NCBI RefSeq assembly: GCF_023913755.1
Contig: NZ_JAMXBJ010000050.1
Span: 612,328 to 676,327, forward strand
Direction of reading: 5' to 3'
Source: Pseudarthrobacter cellobiosi
GTDB lineage: Bacteria; Actinomycetota; Actinomycetes; Actinomycetales; Micrococcaceae
DNA: 64,000 nt
Shown: one piece after another, positions 50,421 to 59,815 of the stretch
Layout of the letters: each line of letters begins with the position of its first letter
Numbering within the stretch: the first letter of the stretch is position 1
Notes under the pieces: model-generated
The model's input: the letters and a program-made list of their open reading frames with translations, nothing else
Databases searched by the model: none
Told to the model about the DNA's origin: nothing
Position numbers and translations under genes: made by a program

Positions 50421-51506
50421 TCAGACGTTGAAGCGGAACTCCACTACATCGCCGTCAGCCATCACGTACTCTTTGCCTTCGATGCGTACCTTGCCACGGG
50501 ACTTGGCTTCAGCCATGGAACCGGCCTCGATGAGGTCATGGAAGGAAACCACTTCAGCCTTGATGAAGCCACGCTGGAAGTCGCTGTGGATGACGCCTGC
50601 TGCCTGCGGCGCGGTGTCGCCCTGGTGGATGGTCCAGGCGCGTGTTTCCTTCGGACCGGCCGTGAGGTACGTCTGGAGGCCCAGGGTGTGGAAGCCGACG
50701 CGTGCCAGTTGGTCGAGGCCGGACTCGTCCTGGCCGTTCATTTCCAGCATTTCGCGCGCTTCCTCCTCGTCCAGCTCCACAAGGTCGGATTCGAGCTTCG
50801 CGTCCAGGAAGATGGCGTCCGCCGGGGCCACCATGGCCCGCAGCTCGTCCTGCTTCTCCGGGCTGCCCAGGATGCCTTCGTCGGAATTGAAGACGTAGAT
50901 GAACGGCTTCGCGGTCAGGAGGCTGAGCTCCTTGAGGTACTCCATCTCCAGCTTGTCGCTCTTGATCGAGGAGAAGACCGTGTCCCCGCGTTCCAGGACC
51001 GCCTGCGCAGCCTTGATGGCTGCCAGTTCGGCAGCTTCCCGCTTCTTGATCTTGACTTCTTTTTCGATCCGGGGAATGGCATTTTCGATGGTCTGAAGGT
51101 CAGCCAGGATCAGCTCGGTGTTGATGGTTTCCATGTCCGAGCGCGGATCCACTTTGCCGTCGACGTGGATGACGTCGGGATCATCAAACACCCGGACCAC
51201 CTGGGCAATGGCCTCGGCCTCACGGATGTTGGCAAGGAACTTGTTGCCCAGACCTTCGCCCTCCGATGCACCCTTCACGATGCCGGCGATGTCCACGAAG
51301 GACACCGGAGCGGGCAGGAGGCGCTGCGAGCCAAAGATGTCAGCGAGCTGCTGGAGCCGGGGATCCGGCAAGTTCACGACGCCGACATTGGGTTCGATGG
51401 TAGCGAACGGATAGTTCGCAGCCAGCACCTGGTTCCGGGTCAGTGCGTTGAAAAGAGTTGATTTGCCGACGTTGGGCAGTCCGACGATGCCAATAGTAAG
51501 AGCCAC
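50421..51506 (-). CDS. ychF: redox-regulated ATPase YchF (Obg family)
   Basis: A 361-residue Obg-family protein: G1 GLPNVGKST, G3 DIAG, the YchF-specific NSDE in place of NKxD (so ATP is preferred), a coiled-coil region (about 145-200) and a C-terminal TGS domain with AWTIHQGDTAPQAAGVIH. GTG 51506 is set by TAGAAT (51520-51515) 8 nt upstream, the leaderless pattern; the longer in-frame start at 51707 would read through this promoter. Confidence 0.95.
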   Translation of the reverse strand: MALTIGIVGLPNVGKSTLFNALTRNQVLAANYPFATIEPNVGVVNLPDPRLQQLADIFGSQRLLPAPVSFVDIAGIVKGASEGEGLGNKFLANIREAEAIAQVVRVFDDPDVIHVDGKVDPRSDMETINTELILADLQTIENAIPRIEKEVKIKKREAAELAAIKAAQAVLERGDTVFSSIKSDKLEMEYLKELSLLTAKPFIYVFNSDEGILGSPEKQDELRAMVAPADAIFLDAKLESDLVELDEEEAREMLEMNGQDESGLDQLARVGFHTLGLQTYLTAGPKETRAWTIHQGDTAPQAAGVIHSDFQRGFIKAEVVSFHDLIEAGSMAEAKSRGKVRIEGKEYVMADGDVVEFRFNV

Positions 51507-51630
51507 GAGCATTGATTCTACCGGTTGCCGGACGCATGGGCCCCAGGCGGTCCCCCGCAGTGTCGGCACATGCTGGAACGCCTGGTCGAATATGTCGGTT
51601 CCGTAAATTGTCACAGGGTCATGCCACAGT

Positions 51631-52845
51631 GTGGATATGGATGCTTTAGCCCTGATTCTTGCCCTGTTGATGCTGCTGGTGGGTGCCGTCGCCGGCGCCG
51701 CCGCCACCTACTTTTCCCTTCGCCGGCACAGTCGTGCCCTGGAGGAGGACTTCGACGCCGTCTCGTCGCGGCTTTCCGAGGTCAGCGCCCAGTTCGCCGC
51801 CGCGGACGCAGAGCGCCGCCTGCTCTCGATGCAGAACCGGGAACTCGGCGAGTCCCGCAACCAGGACGGGAGCGTCCTCCGGGCACTCGCCCCCGTGGCG
51901 GAAAAGCTGACCGCGGTGCAGCAGCAGGTGGCACTGCTGGAACGCGACCGCCTAGAACAGTACGGCCAGCTGGCGCAACAACTTCAGGAGGCCAGGCTTT
52001 CCGATGCCCAGCTGATCCGGTCCACGCACGCCCTCGAGTCAGCGTTGCGCTCCAACAGTGCTCGTGGACAGTGGGGCGAAGTTCAATTGCGCCGCGTGGT
52101 TGAGGCATCGGGCATGCTCAAGCACGTGGATTTCCTGGAGCAGGTCCACAGTGCCGGGGCCGACTCAGCGGTTCGTCCCGACCTCGTCGTCCAGCTGCCG
52201 GGCCAGAAGCAGCTGGTGGTGGACGCAAAGGTTCCGTTGTCCTCTTACCTGGAGGCCCAGGAGCTGGGTGCGCGTCAGGACTCGGGTACAACCGGGAGTC
52301 CCGGCAGCCAGCAATCCCTGCTGACCGCCCACGCCAAGGCGCTGCGGGCCCACGTGGACTCGCTCAGCAACAAGAAGTACTGGGACATCCCCGGAAACTC
52401 CCCCGAGCTGGTGATCTGCTTCCTGCCAGCCGAATCGATCCTGGCCGCCGCCCTGACGGCCGATGCGACGCTGTTGGACCACGCGCTTTCCAGGAATGTG
52501 GTTCTTGCCTCGCCCAGTACGCTGCTCGCAGTGCTCAAATCGGTGGCTTTCACGTGGCGCCAGGATGTGCTGACGGACAGCGCGCGGGAACTGTTCGACC
52601 TCGCCCGCCAGCTGTACGAACGCATGGGAATGCTCGGCGAAAACGTGGGCAAGCTGGGTTCGTCCCTGAAGTCCTCGGTGGACCGGTATAACGCCCTGAT
52701 CGGCACCCTGGAAGCGCGGATCCTGCCCACCGCACGGAAGCTCAATGCCATGGATGAATCCGGGCTGCTCACCCCGCCGGCACTCGAGGTCACGCCGCGT
52801 ACGCTGGCGGCCCCGGAGTTTCAGCAGGACGAAGCCGCCGCCTGA
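51631..52845 (+). CDS. rmuC: DNA recombination protein RmuC
   Basis: A 404-residue protein: N-terminal helix (about 5-28), a coiled-coil of Glu/Gln/Arg (30-125) and the RmuC nuclease-like core with NSARGQWGEVQLRRVVE, RPDLVVQLPG, VDAKVPLSSY and FLPAES. Members limit rearrangements. The GTG at 51631 could be replaced by an ATG at 51637. It is divergent from ychF and converges on ispH. Confidence 0.92.
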   Translation: MDMDALALILALLMLLVGAVAGAAATYFSLRRHSRALEEDFDAVSSRLSEVSAQFAAADAERRLLSMQNRELGESRNQDGSVLRALAPVAEKLTAVQQQVALLERDRLEQYGQLAQQLQEARLSDAQLIRSTHALESALRSNSARGQWGEVQLRRVVEASGMLKHVDFLEQVHSAGADSAVRPDLVVQLPGQKQLVVDAKVPLSSYLEAQELGARQDSGTTGSPGSQQSLLTAHAKALRAHVDSLSNKKYWDIPGNSPELVICFLPAESILAAALTADATLLDHALSRNVVLASPSTLLAVLKSVAFTWRQDVLTDSARELFDLARQLYERMGMLGENVGKLGSSLKSSVDRYNALIGTLEARILPTARKLNAMDESGLLTPPALEVTPRTLAAPEFQQDEAAA

Positions 52846-52861
52846 CGTTGCCGGAGGCTGG

Positions 52862-53941
52862 TCAGTTGCGGGACCGGCGTCCGCCGAGCGCACGGCTGAC
52901 GTCTCCGGCTTCCTTCAGGGTTGCGCGGAGTTCCTTAGGCAACGAGAAAAGGAGGTCTTCTTCGGCCGTGACAACTTCTTCCACGGAGCCATAGCCGTAG
53001 TCGGCCAGCAGGCGCAGGACGTCCGTGACCAGGATCTCCGGCACAGAAGCCCCGGAGGTGACTCCGACGGTTGCCACGCCTTGAAACCACGCCTCGTCCA
53101 CTTCGTTGGCGAAGTCCACACGGTAGGAGGCCTTGGCACCGTACTCCAGCGCGACTTCCACCAGGCGGACCGAGTTCGAGGAGTTGGCCGATCCCACCAC
53201 AATGACCAGGTCAGCCTGGGGGGAGATCTTCTTGATGGCCACCTGACGGTTGGTGGTGGCGTAGCAGATGTCGTCGCTGGGCGGATCCTGCAGGGTGGGG
53301 AATCGATCCTTCAGCAGGCGGACTGTTTCCATGGTCTCGTCCACGCTGAGGGTGGTCTGGGACAGCCAGATGACCTTCTCCGGATCCCTGACGGTTACCT
53401 TGTCCACTTCATGGGGACCGTTAATGATCTGGATGTGCTCCGGGGCCTCGCCTGCGGTCCCTTCAACCTCTTCGTGACCGTCGTGGCCGATCAGCAGGAT
53501 GTCGAAGTCGTCCTTGGCGAACCTCACGGCTTCCTTATGAACCTTCGTCACCAACGGGCAGGTGGCATCAATGGTGCGCAGCCCGCGGTCTTCGGCTGAC
53601 TGGACGACGGCCGGGGATACGCCGTGGGCGGAAAAGATCACCAGGGCGCCTTCCGGGACCTCATCCGTCTCATCGACGAAGATGGCTCCCTGTGCCTCCA
53701 GCGAGCTCACCACGTGGACGTTGTGCACGATCTGCTTCCGGACGTAAACCGGCGGACCGTAGTGTTCCAAGGCCTTCTCGACGGCGATCACGGCTCGGTC
53801 CACACCGGCGCAATAGCCGCGGGGCGCAGCCAGGAGTACCTTTTTGGGACCGGTCACCGGAGCCGCGGCGGCTACGTCCTCAGGCGAGCGCCGCCTGCGC
53901 GGGACAGTTGGCATCGAGAGGGACACAGCTGAGGGAGTCAT
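52862..53941 (-). CDS. ispH: 4-hydroxy-3-methylbut-2-enyl diphosphate reductase IspH
   Basis: Last enzyme of the MEP isoprenoid pathway. The 359-residue protein has the three cluster cysteines: PRGYCAGVDRA (C44), DATCPLVTKVH and DICYATTNRQ, plus SANSSNSVRL and TSGASVPE. The first ~33 residues are a disordered extension. ATG 53941 has TAGCAT (53953-53948) 6 nt upstream, and overlaps the upstream membrane-protein gene by 4 nt, so both leaderless initiation and coupling are possible. Confidence 0.95.
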   Translation of the reverse strand: MTPSAVSLSMPTVPRRRRSPEDVAAAAPVTGPKKVLLAAPRGYCAGVDRAVIAVEKALEHYGPPVYVRKQIVHNVHVVSSLEAQGAIFVDETDEVPEGALVIFSAHGVSPAVVQSAEDRGLRTIDATCPLVTKVHKEAVRFAKDDFDILLIGHDGHEEVEGTAGEAPEHIQIINGPHEVDKVTVRDPEKVIWLSQTTLSVDETMETVRLLKDRFPTLQDPPSDDICYATTNRQVAIKKISPQADLVIVVGSANSSNSVRLVEVALEYGAKASYRVDFANEVDEAWFQGVATVGVTSGASVPEILVTDVLRLLADYGYGSVEEVVTAEEDLLFSLPKELRATLKEAGDVSRALGGRRSRN

Positions 53942-54801
53942 CCCTCCATGCTACCGGGTTGGGGCCGCCGCCCCGGCGAGGCGATCCGGATCACAAGGGC
54001 CGCCGCAACCAGCACACCGCCGGTTATCGCTGCACCACCTACCCAGGATTGGAAGCTGCTGGAAGCGGCCTCCACAAACGCATCTTTGAACATATCCGAA
54101 AGCCCATTGCCGCTCGCCGCCCCCACAACGGCATCCCTCGCGAGTTGCGAGCCGGCAGACCACAGACCGGCCAGTACCAGCGCCGCAAGTCCCACAGCGA
54201 AAACCACTGACCAGCGTCGGCGGGCGGAAACCAGGGCCAACGCAAAGGCGATTCCCGCTCCGATGGCAAGGGAGTAGCCGAGCGGCGCGTAGGCGGACAC
54301 CCTCTCGACCATTTGGCGCTGCTCAGGCTCTCCGACGTTGACCAGCGTGTGCTCCGGCGCAGTCAGCGGGAGTCCGGTGGTGCGTGCTAGCTCCTCCGTC
54401 GCCAGCGCCACCAGAGGTGCCACGTCCAACGTAAGCGACGACGGGGAGTCAGGTTCGGCGGGAACCGATGCGGGTGCGGCGAAGCTGAGCCGGTGGCTCT
54501 TCCGCAACGTTTCCTCCCAGGCCGCCGGGTAGCCGGGCAAGGCTGTGAGTGAACCGGCAGCCGCCTCAAGCACTGGCGTGACCAGACCTGCCAGGGCGTC
54601 CGGGATGGCCCCTGTATCGATGGTGCCCACAGCGGCCGCGGCGAGCCGCTGCTGGAATTCTGCGTCCTGCCCCAGGGGAGCGGCCAGGGCCACAAAGCCA
54701 TCCTCCTGAACCACGTTGCGGTCAAGCCAGATGGCGGGTACGGCCAGGGCGGACAGCAGAACTCCCACGACGACGGCGATGGCTGAAACGAAGGTGCGCA
54801 A
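53938..54801 (-). CDS. hypothetical membrane protein
   Basis: A 287-residue protein with an N-terminal helix, a ~140-residue external domain and three further helices at about 173-190, 197-217 and 252-272. I do not recognise the family. TTG 54801 is chosen because GAGGA lies 7 nt upstream. It overlaps ispH by 4 nt, which hints at an envelope role linked to isoprenoid supply, but this is a guess. Confidence 0.65.
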   Translation of the reverse strand: MRTFVSAIAVVVGVLLSALAVPAIWLDRNVVQEDGFVALAAPLGQDAEFQQRLAAAAVGTIDTGAIPDALAGLVTPVLEAAAGSLTALPGYPAAWEETLRKSHRLSFAAPASVPAEPDSPSSLTLDVAPLVALATEELARTTGLPLTAPEHTLVNVGEPEQRQMVERVSAYAPLGYSLAIGAGIAFALALVSARRRWSVVFAVGLAALVLAGLWSAGSQLARDAVVGAASGNGLSDMFKDAFVEAASSSFQSWVGGAAITGGVLVAAALVIRIASPGRRPQPGSMEG

Positions 54802-55022
54802 AACAGGTCCTCACGGGTTGGCGGCAGCACAGCCATCATAGGGCTGGTGTCTGGACAAAGAATGTCAGTCTCGGGTGATACAGCTTATGGATAAGGTTGA
54901 ATGGCAACCGCCAGTTCACTGACAGCACTCCTTTGACTGACGGCCGCCATTCAAGCACGAACCGCTACCTCCCGAACAAAGGACCACCATGCCGCCACCC
55001 ACAGCTTCCCGGGGCAGCGGAC

Positions 55023-56348
55023 ATGTCTGAACCGGCAGCTCTGCCAGGAACTGCTGCCACCACGTTGCCTGCCACGGCCGCTGAGACCAGCCCGGACAAT
55101 CCATGGCCGCTGCAGTTGTTGTCCCAGAAACTCAAAGCCCACATCGATCGCACCCCGTCCGCATGGGTCGAAGGCCAGGTCATCGAAATGAACCGCCGCG
55201 GCGGTAACGCGTATCTCACCCTCCGGGACGTGGACGCGGAAGTTTCCCTGCCGGCGTCGGTTTGGACCAAGGTTCTAGACCGACAGAACATGCCCCTGGA
55301 GCGTGGCTCCCGCGTGGTGGCCTTGCTCAAGCCGGAGTTCTGGCTGAAGACCGGGCGGCTCAACATGCAGGTTCGGGACATCAGGCCTGTAGGGCTTGGC
55401 GATCTGCTGGCGCGGATCGAACGGTTGCGCCAGGCCCTCTCCGCCGAGGGGCTGTTTGCCGATTCACGGAAGAAACCACTGCCGCTGCTCCCGCACCGTA
55501 TCGGCCTGATTACCGGACGGAACTCCGACGCCAAAAAAGACGTCGTCCAAAACGCCGCACTGCGCTGGCCCGCAGTTGAATTCGAGATCCGGGAAGTGGC
55601 GGTCCAGGGCAACACCGCGGTCTCGCAAATTATCCGCGCCCTGCAGGAACTGGACAGCCGCCCCGACGTGGACGTCATTGTCATCGCCCGGGGCGGCGGA
55701 GCCTTGGAGGACCTGCTGCCTTTCAACAGCGAGGAACTGATCCGGGCTGTCGCGGCCACGGCCACACCGGTGGTCAGCGCCATCGGACATGAGGCGGACC
55801 GTCCCCTTCTCGACGACGTGGCGGACCTGCGCGCGTCCACGCCCACTGATGCGGCCAAGCGGATCGTGCCTGACGTTGCCGAGGAACTGGCGGGCGTGCG
55901 GCAGGCACGGGAGCACCTGCGCAGGAGCATCGGCAGGCTCGTGGACAGGGAATCGGACCGGTTGTCCGCACTCCATTCCCGGCCTGTTCTGGCCACCCCG
56001 GAAGCCATGGTCACCGGACGCGCGGAGGAAATCGAACGCCTCCTGCGGAGATCATCGGCCGCTGTCAGTTCAACCGTAGTACGGGCGGCTGACCAGCTGG
56101 TTCACCTGCAGGCCCAGGTCCGTGCCCTGTCACCACAAAAGACGCTGGACCGCGGCTATGCCGTGGTCGAACTGGCCAACGGCCGGCCGGCCCGTACCAC
56201 TGAAGCTGCTGGCCACGCTGTGGTCCGAGACCCGTCGGAGGCGCCGTCGGGAACTGCGTTGTCCATCCGCGTGGCCCATGGCCTGTTCGGCGCCACTTCC
56301 ACTGGGGAACTTCAACAAGGAGAAGCACATGCCCGAAACAAAGCCTGA
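55023..56348 (+). CDS. xseA: exodeoxyribonuclease VII large subunit
   Basis: A 441-residue protein with an N-terminal OB-fold (about 40-130; AWVEGQVIEMNRRGGNAYLTL in part) and the catalytic domain: RIGLITGRNSDAKKDV, DVIVIARGGGALEDLLPFN and SAIGHEADRPLLDDVADLRASTPTDAA. With XseB it degrades single-stranded DNA. ATG 55023 is preferred over one at 54897 because the latter encodes low-complexity sequence outside the family. It overlaps xseB by 20 nt. Confidence 0.94.
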   Translation: MSEPAALPGTAATTLPATAAETSPDNPWPLQLLSQKLKAHIDRTPSAWVEGQVIEMNRRGGNAYLTLRDVDAEVSLPASVWTKVLDRQNMPLERGSRVVALLKPEFWLKTGRLNMQVRDIRPVGLGDLLARIERLRQALSAEGLFADSRKKPLPLLPHRIGLITGRNSDAKKDVVQNAALRWPAVEFEIREVAVQGNTAVSQIIRALQELDSRPDVDVIVIARGGGALEDLLPFNSEELIRAVAATATPVVSAIGHEADRPLLDDVADLRASTPTDAAKRIVPDVAEELAGVRQAREHLRRSIGRLVDRESDRLSALHSRPVLATPEAMVTGRAEEIERLLRRSSAAVSSTVVRAADQLVHLQAQVRALSPQKTLDRGYAVVELANGRPARTTEAAGHAVVRDPSEAPSGTALSIRVAHGLFGATSTGELQQGEAHARNKA

Positions 56349-56547
56349 CCCGGAAATCCAAGCACTGAGCTATGAGGAAGCCCGCGAACATCTGGTGCAG
56401 GTGGTGGCGAAGCTTGAGGCGGGCGGCGCCAGCCTCGAGGAATCCCTGGCACTCTGGGAACGCGGCGAAGCCCTGGCAAAGCGCTGCGAAGAGTGGCTGG
56501 AGGGCGCCCGCAAGCGGCTCGCTGCCGCCCGCGACCAGCCACTCTGA
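56329..56547 (+). CDS. xseB: exodeoxyribonuclease VII small subunit
   Basis: A 72-residue helical protein with the family pattern LSYEEAREHLVQVVAKLEAGG and LEESLALWERGEALAKRCE. AAGGAGAAG precedes ATG 56329, which lies inside the 3' end of xseA, so expression is coupled. Confidence 0.94.
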   Translation: MPETKPDPEIQALSYEEAREHLVQVVAKLEAGGASLEESLALWERGEALAKRCEEWLEGARKRLAAARDQPL

Positions 56548-56602
56548 CCGACCCTCTGACCAGCCCGCGCGGGCCTACCCCTCGGAACAACCCGCCCCCA
56601 GG

Positions 56603-57457
56603 TCAGGACCGTTCAACTAGTTCCCGTTCGATGGGGACATCGAACTCAGCTTCCGGCCATTCCAGCTTCATGTCAGACAGCGCGCCCAGCACCAACTGCT
56701 GCACCGCGATCCTGGCGTACCATTTTTTGTTGGCCGGAACCACATGCCAGGGTGCCGCTTCCGTGTTGGTCTCTTCGAAGGCAGCCTGGTAGGCGCCCAT
56801 GTAGTCGCCCCAGAACGCCCGTTCCTTGAGGTCACCGCTGCTGTATTTCCAGTGCTTGGCGGGGTTGTCCAGCCGGGCAAGGAGCCGGGTCTTCTGTTCA
56901 TCCTTGCTGATATTGAGCATCACCTTAATGATTTTGGTTCCGGCCTCGGTCTGGCGTGCCTCGAACTCATTGATGGCCCGGTAGCGGCGCCTAAGTTCGT
57001 CAGGCGTCGCCCAATTATGGACCCGGTGGATCAGGACATCCTCATAGTGGGAGCGGTCGAAGATGCCCACCATGCCCGCTCCGGGCACCTCCTTCTCGAT
57101 CCGCCAGAGGAAGTCATAGGACTTTTCCTCCTCGGTGGGTGCCTTGAAAGCCTTGAACTGGACGCCCTGCGGATCCATGGTGGCCATGACATGCTTGACG
57201 ATTCCGCCCTTGCCCGCGGTGTCCATGGCCTGCAGGATCAGCAGAAGCCGTTTTCTCCCGCCGAAGCGCGACTCCGCGAACAGCTTTTCCTGAAGTTCCG
57301 CCAACGCGCCGTCCAGTTCAGCCAGAATTGTCTGGCCATCGGCCTTGTTGCCCTTGTAACCGGGCGTCGCGTCAGGGTCGGCGTCGGCCAGGGAGAAACC
57401 TTTCCCCACCTTCAGCGTTTGGGACGGGTGCTGCTTGAACTCAACCAAGTCGGCCAT
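56603..57457 (-). CDS. ppk2: polyphosphate kinase 2 family protein
   Basis: A 284-residue P-loop kinase that transfers phosphate between polyphosphate and nucleoside mono/diphosphates. Walker A is QAMDTAGKGG, and the lid region has IFDRSHYEDVLIHRV, with NEFEARQTEAGTKIIKVMLNISKDEQ. AAAGGA precedes ATG 57457. Whether it works on AMP, ADP or both is not readable from this window. Confidence 0.93.
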   Translation of the reverse strand: MADLVEFKQHPSQTLKVGKGFSLADADPDATPGYKGNKADGQTILAELDGALAELQEKLFAESRFGGRKRLLLILQAMDTAGKGGIVKHVMATMDPQGVQFKAFKAPTEEEKSYDFLWRIEKEVPGAGMVGIFDRSHYEDVLIHRVHNWATPDELRRRYRAINEFEARQTEAGTKIIKVMLNISKDEQKTRLLARLDNPAKHWKYSSGDLKERAFWGDYMGAYQAAFEETNTEAAPWHVVPANKKWYARIAVQQLVLGALSDMKLEWPEAEFDVPIERELVERS

Positions 57458-57506
57458 CGGGGTCCTTTCCCAAGGTTCCACGCGCCGGAAGGCGCGTCAC
57501 CACAGG

Positions 57507-58727
57507 CTAGTTCCCTTGGTACCGGCTAAGGAAGTCCCCCATGCGTCCGATCGCTTCTTCAATGTCCTTGACGTTCGGCAACGTGACCATGCGGAAGTGG
57601 TCGGGCCGGACCCAGTTGAACGCCCGCCCGTGTGACACCAGGATCTTCTGCTCCTTCAGCAGGTCCAGGACAAATTTCTCGTCATCACGGATGTGGAAGA
57701 CCTCCGGATCCAGGCGCGGGAACAGGTACAGCGCGCCACGGGCCTGCTGCGTGCTCACACCGGGGATGGCGTTGAGCATGTCGTATGCCTTGTTCCGCTG
57801 TTCCAGCAGCCGCCCGCCGGGGAGGATGAGGTCATTGATGCTCTGGTAGCCGCCGAGCGCGGTCTGGATGGCGTGCTGGGCGGGTACGTTGGCACAGAGG
57901 CGCATGTTGGCCAGGAGGCTGATGCCCTCCAGATAATCGGAGGCATCCTTCTTCGGGCCCGAGATGGCCATCCAGCCGGCACGGTAGCCGCAGACGCGGT
58001 AGGCCTTGGACAGCCCACTGAAAGTGAGGCAAAGGACGTCGTCGCCCGTCAGCGCGGCCATGTTGATGTGCACGGCGTCCTCGTACAGGATCTTTTCGTA
58101 GATTTCATCGGCGAAAAGGATCAGGCCGTGCTTCTCGGCCAGCGCCACGATCTTCTTCAGGGTCTCTTCCGGATAGACCGCGCCCGTGGGGTTGTTGGGG
58201 TTGATCACCACGATGCCCTTGGTGCGGGGCGTGATCTTGGCTTCAAGATCCTCAAGGTCCGGCTGCCAGCCTGATTCCTCATCGCAGAGGTAGTGCACGG
58301 GCTTCCCGCTCGCCAGGGCAACGGAAGCGGTCCACAGCGGGTAGTCCGGTGTGGGGATCAGCACCTCGTCGCCGTCGTTGAGCAGCGCCATGAGCGACAT
58401 GGTAATCAGTTCGCTGACGCCGTTGCCCAGGTAGATGTCGTCCACATGGATGTTCTGGATGCCGCGGGTCTGGTAGTACTGGGAGACCGCGGTCCGGGCC
58501 GAGAAGATGCCCCGGGAGTCGCTGTAACCCTGGGCATGGGGCAGATGGCGGATCATGTCCACCAGGATCGCGTCCGGGGCTTCAAATCCAAACGGCGCAG
58601 GGTTTCCGATGTTCAGTTTGAGGATCCGGTGACCCTCCGCCTCCATCTGCTGGGCGGCCTGAAGGATCGGTCCACGGATGTCGTATAGGACGTTGTGAAG
58701 CTTGGTGGACTGCTTGAATTCTGCCAT
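57507..58727 (-). CDS. alaA: alanine aminotransferase AlaA-like
   Basis: A 406-residue fold-type I PLP aminotransferase very close to E. coli AlaA in motif pattern: YDIRGPILQAA, KLNIGNPAPFGFEAPD, NPNNPTGAVY and the PLP lysine in SGLSKAYRVCGYR. It makes alanine from pyruvate and glutamate. ATG 58727 is the start. A strong hairpin lies upstream at 58795. Confidence 0.93.
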   Translation of the reverse strand: MAEFKQSTKLHNVLYDIRGPILQAAQQMEAEGHRILKLNIGNPAPFGFEAPDAILVDMIRHLPHAQGYSDSRGIFSARTAVSQYYQTRGIQNIHVDDIYLGNGVSELITMSLMALLNDGDEVLIPTPDYPLWTASVALASGKPVHYLCDEESGWQPDLEDLEAKITPRTKGIVVINPNNPTGAVYPEETLKKIVALAEKHGLILFADEIYEKILYEDAVHINMAALTGDDVLCLTFSGLSKAYRVCGYRAGWMAISGPKKDASDYLEGISLLANMRLCANVPAQHAIQTALGGYQSINDLILPGGRLLEQRNKAYDMLNAIPGVSTQQARGALYLFPRLDPEVFHIRDDEKFVLDLLKEQKILVSHGRAFNWVRPDHFRMVTLPNVKDIEEAIGRMGDFLSRYQGN

Positions 58728-58794
58728 CCATCAAATATGCCATAGGACGGATGTACTTCCGTTGAGACCTCAGACACAGACGTGTGGAGAGCGG

Positions 58795-58839
58795 ACGACG
58801 GCGGCTGCCGGCCCGTGTGGGTCCGGCAGCCGCCGTCGT
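58795..58839. terminator. hairpin downstream of the osmoprotectant operon
   Basis: A perfect 17-bp stem (58795-58811 with 58823-58839) and an 11-nt loop lie between the osmoprotectant binding-protein gene and alaA, on the 3' side of the leftward operon. Confidence 0.78.
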
Positions 58840-58861
58840 GATTGCGTTGTGGAGTCAGGTG

Positions 58862-59815
58862 TTACTTGACGATGCCCTTGTCCTTGAGCCACGTGGCGGC
58901 GGCGTCTTTGGCATTTTGCTTCTGGCTGCCGCTGACTGCGCGGTTGAGGTTGACCAGGTCGTCGGTGGTGAGGATCTTCGACACGGCATTGAGCGCGTCC
59001 TTGGCCTTGTCGGTCATTTTTGCCTTGTTGTACAGAGGCAGGACCTGCTGGGCCTTGAAGTTGTTCTTGGGATCCTCCAGGACCACCAGGTCGTTGTCCG
59101 CGATGGACGGTGTGGTGGTGTAGATGTCAGCCACCTGGACGTCGTCGGTCAGCAGTGCCTGCAGGGTCAGGTTGCCGCCGCCGTCGCTGAAGGGCTTCAG
59201 TGACTTGAGTTCGCAGCCGTAGTTCTTTTTGAGTCCCGGGAAGCCATAGGCGCGGGTCTCGAACGTGGCCGGCGCCGCCATGGTCAGGTCCTTGCAGACC
59301 TTGGCGAGGTCCTCAATGGACTTCAGCTGGTACTTCTCCGCGGTGGCCTTGGTGACCACCATGGCGTCCTTGGACTCGGCCTTGGATGCCTCCAGGACTG
59401 CCAAACCCTCGGGGAGCTTGCCCGGCAGCGCCTTGTAGATGTCGTCGGCCGAGACCTCGGCAGCTTCAGGATCCACATGCGAGAGCAGGTTGCCGGAGTA
59501 ATCCGGGACAAGGTCAACCGAGCCGTCCTGGACCGCTTTGAAGTAGATTTCGCGGGCACCGATGTTGGGCTTGGTGGTTGCCGTGACCCCTGCAGCAGTC
59601 AGCGCGCCGGCGTAGATCTCAGCGACGATCTGGCTCTCCGGGAAGTCAGCCGAGCCGACCACCAACGAGCCGCCGCCGGCGCCTCCGGCGCTGGTGCTGG
59701 GGGTGGCCAACGGGTCACTCCCGCCGCAAGCCGTCAGCGCGACGGCCAGGCCGACGCCGGCAGCCATGCCAGCCAGTCCCCGGCGGGTAAGGATTATCCT
59801 GGTGTTGTCTTTCAT
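58862..59815 (-). CDS. osmoprotectant ABC transporter substrate-binding lipoprotein (OpuC/ProX type)
   Basis: A 317-residue lipoprotein with the lipobox LTAC (C30) and the OpuAC fold: LVVGSADFPESQIVAEIYAGAL, VDLVPDYSGNLL and QALLTDDVQVADIYTT. It probably binds glycine betaine, choline or carnitine. It is the last gene of the operon and overlaps the preceding permease gene by 4 nt. Confidence 0.9.
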   Translation of the reverse strand: MKDNTRIILTRRGLAGMAAGVGLAVALTACGGSDPLATPSTSAGGAGGGSLVVGSADFPESQIVAEIYAGALTAAGVTATTKPNIGAREIYFKAVQDGSVDLVPDYSGNLLSHVDPEAAEVSADDIYKALPGKLPEGLAVLEASKAESKDAMVVTKATAEKYQLKSIEDLAKVCKDLTMAAPATFETRAYGFPGLKKNYGCELKSLKPFSDGGGNLTLQALLTDDVQVADIYTTTPSIADNDLVVLEDPKNNFKAQQVLPLYNKAKMTDKAKDALNAVSKILTTDDLVNLNRAVSGSQKQNAKDAAATWLKDKGIVK

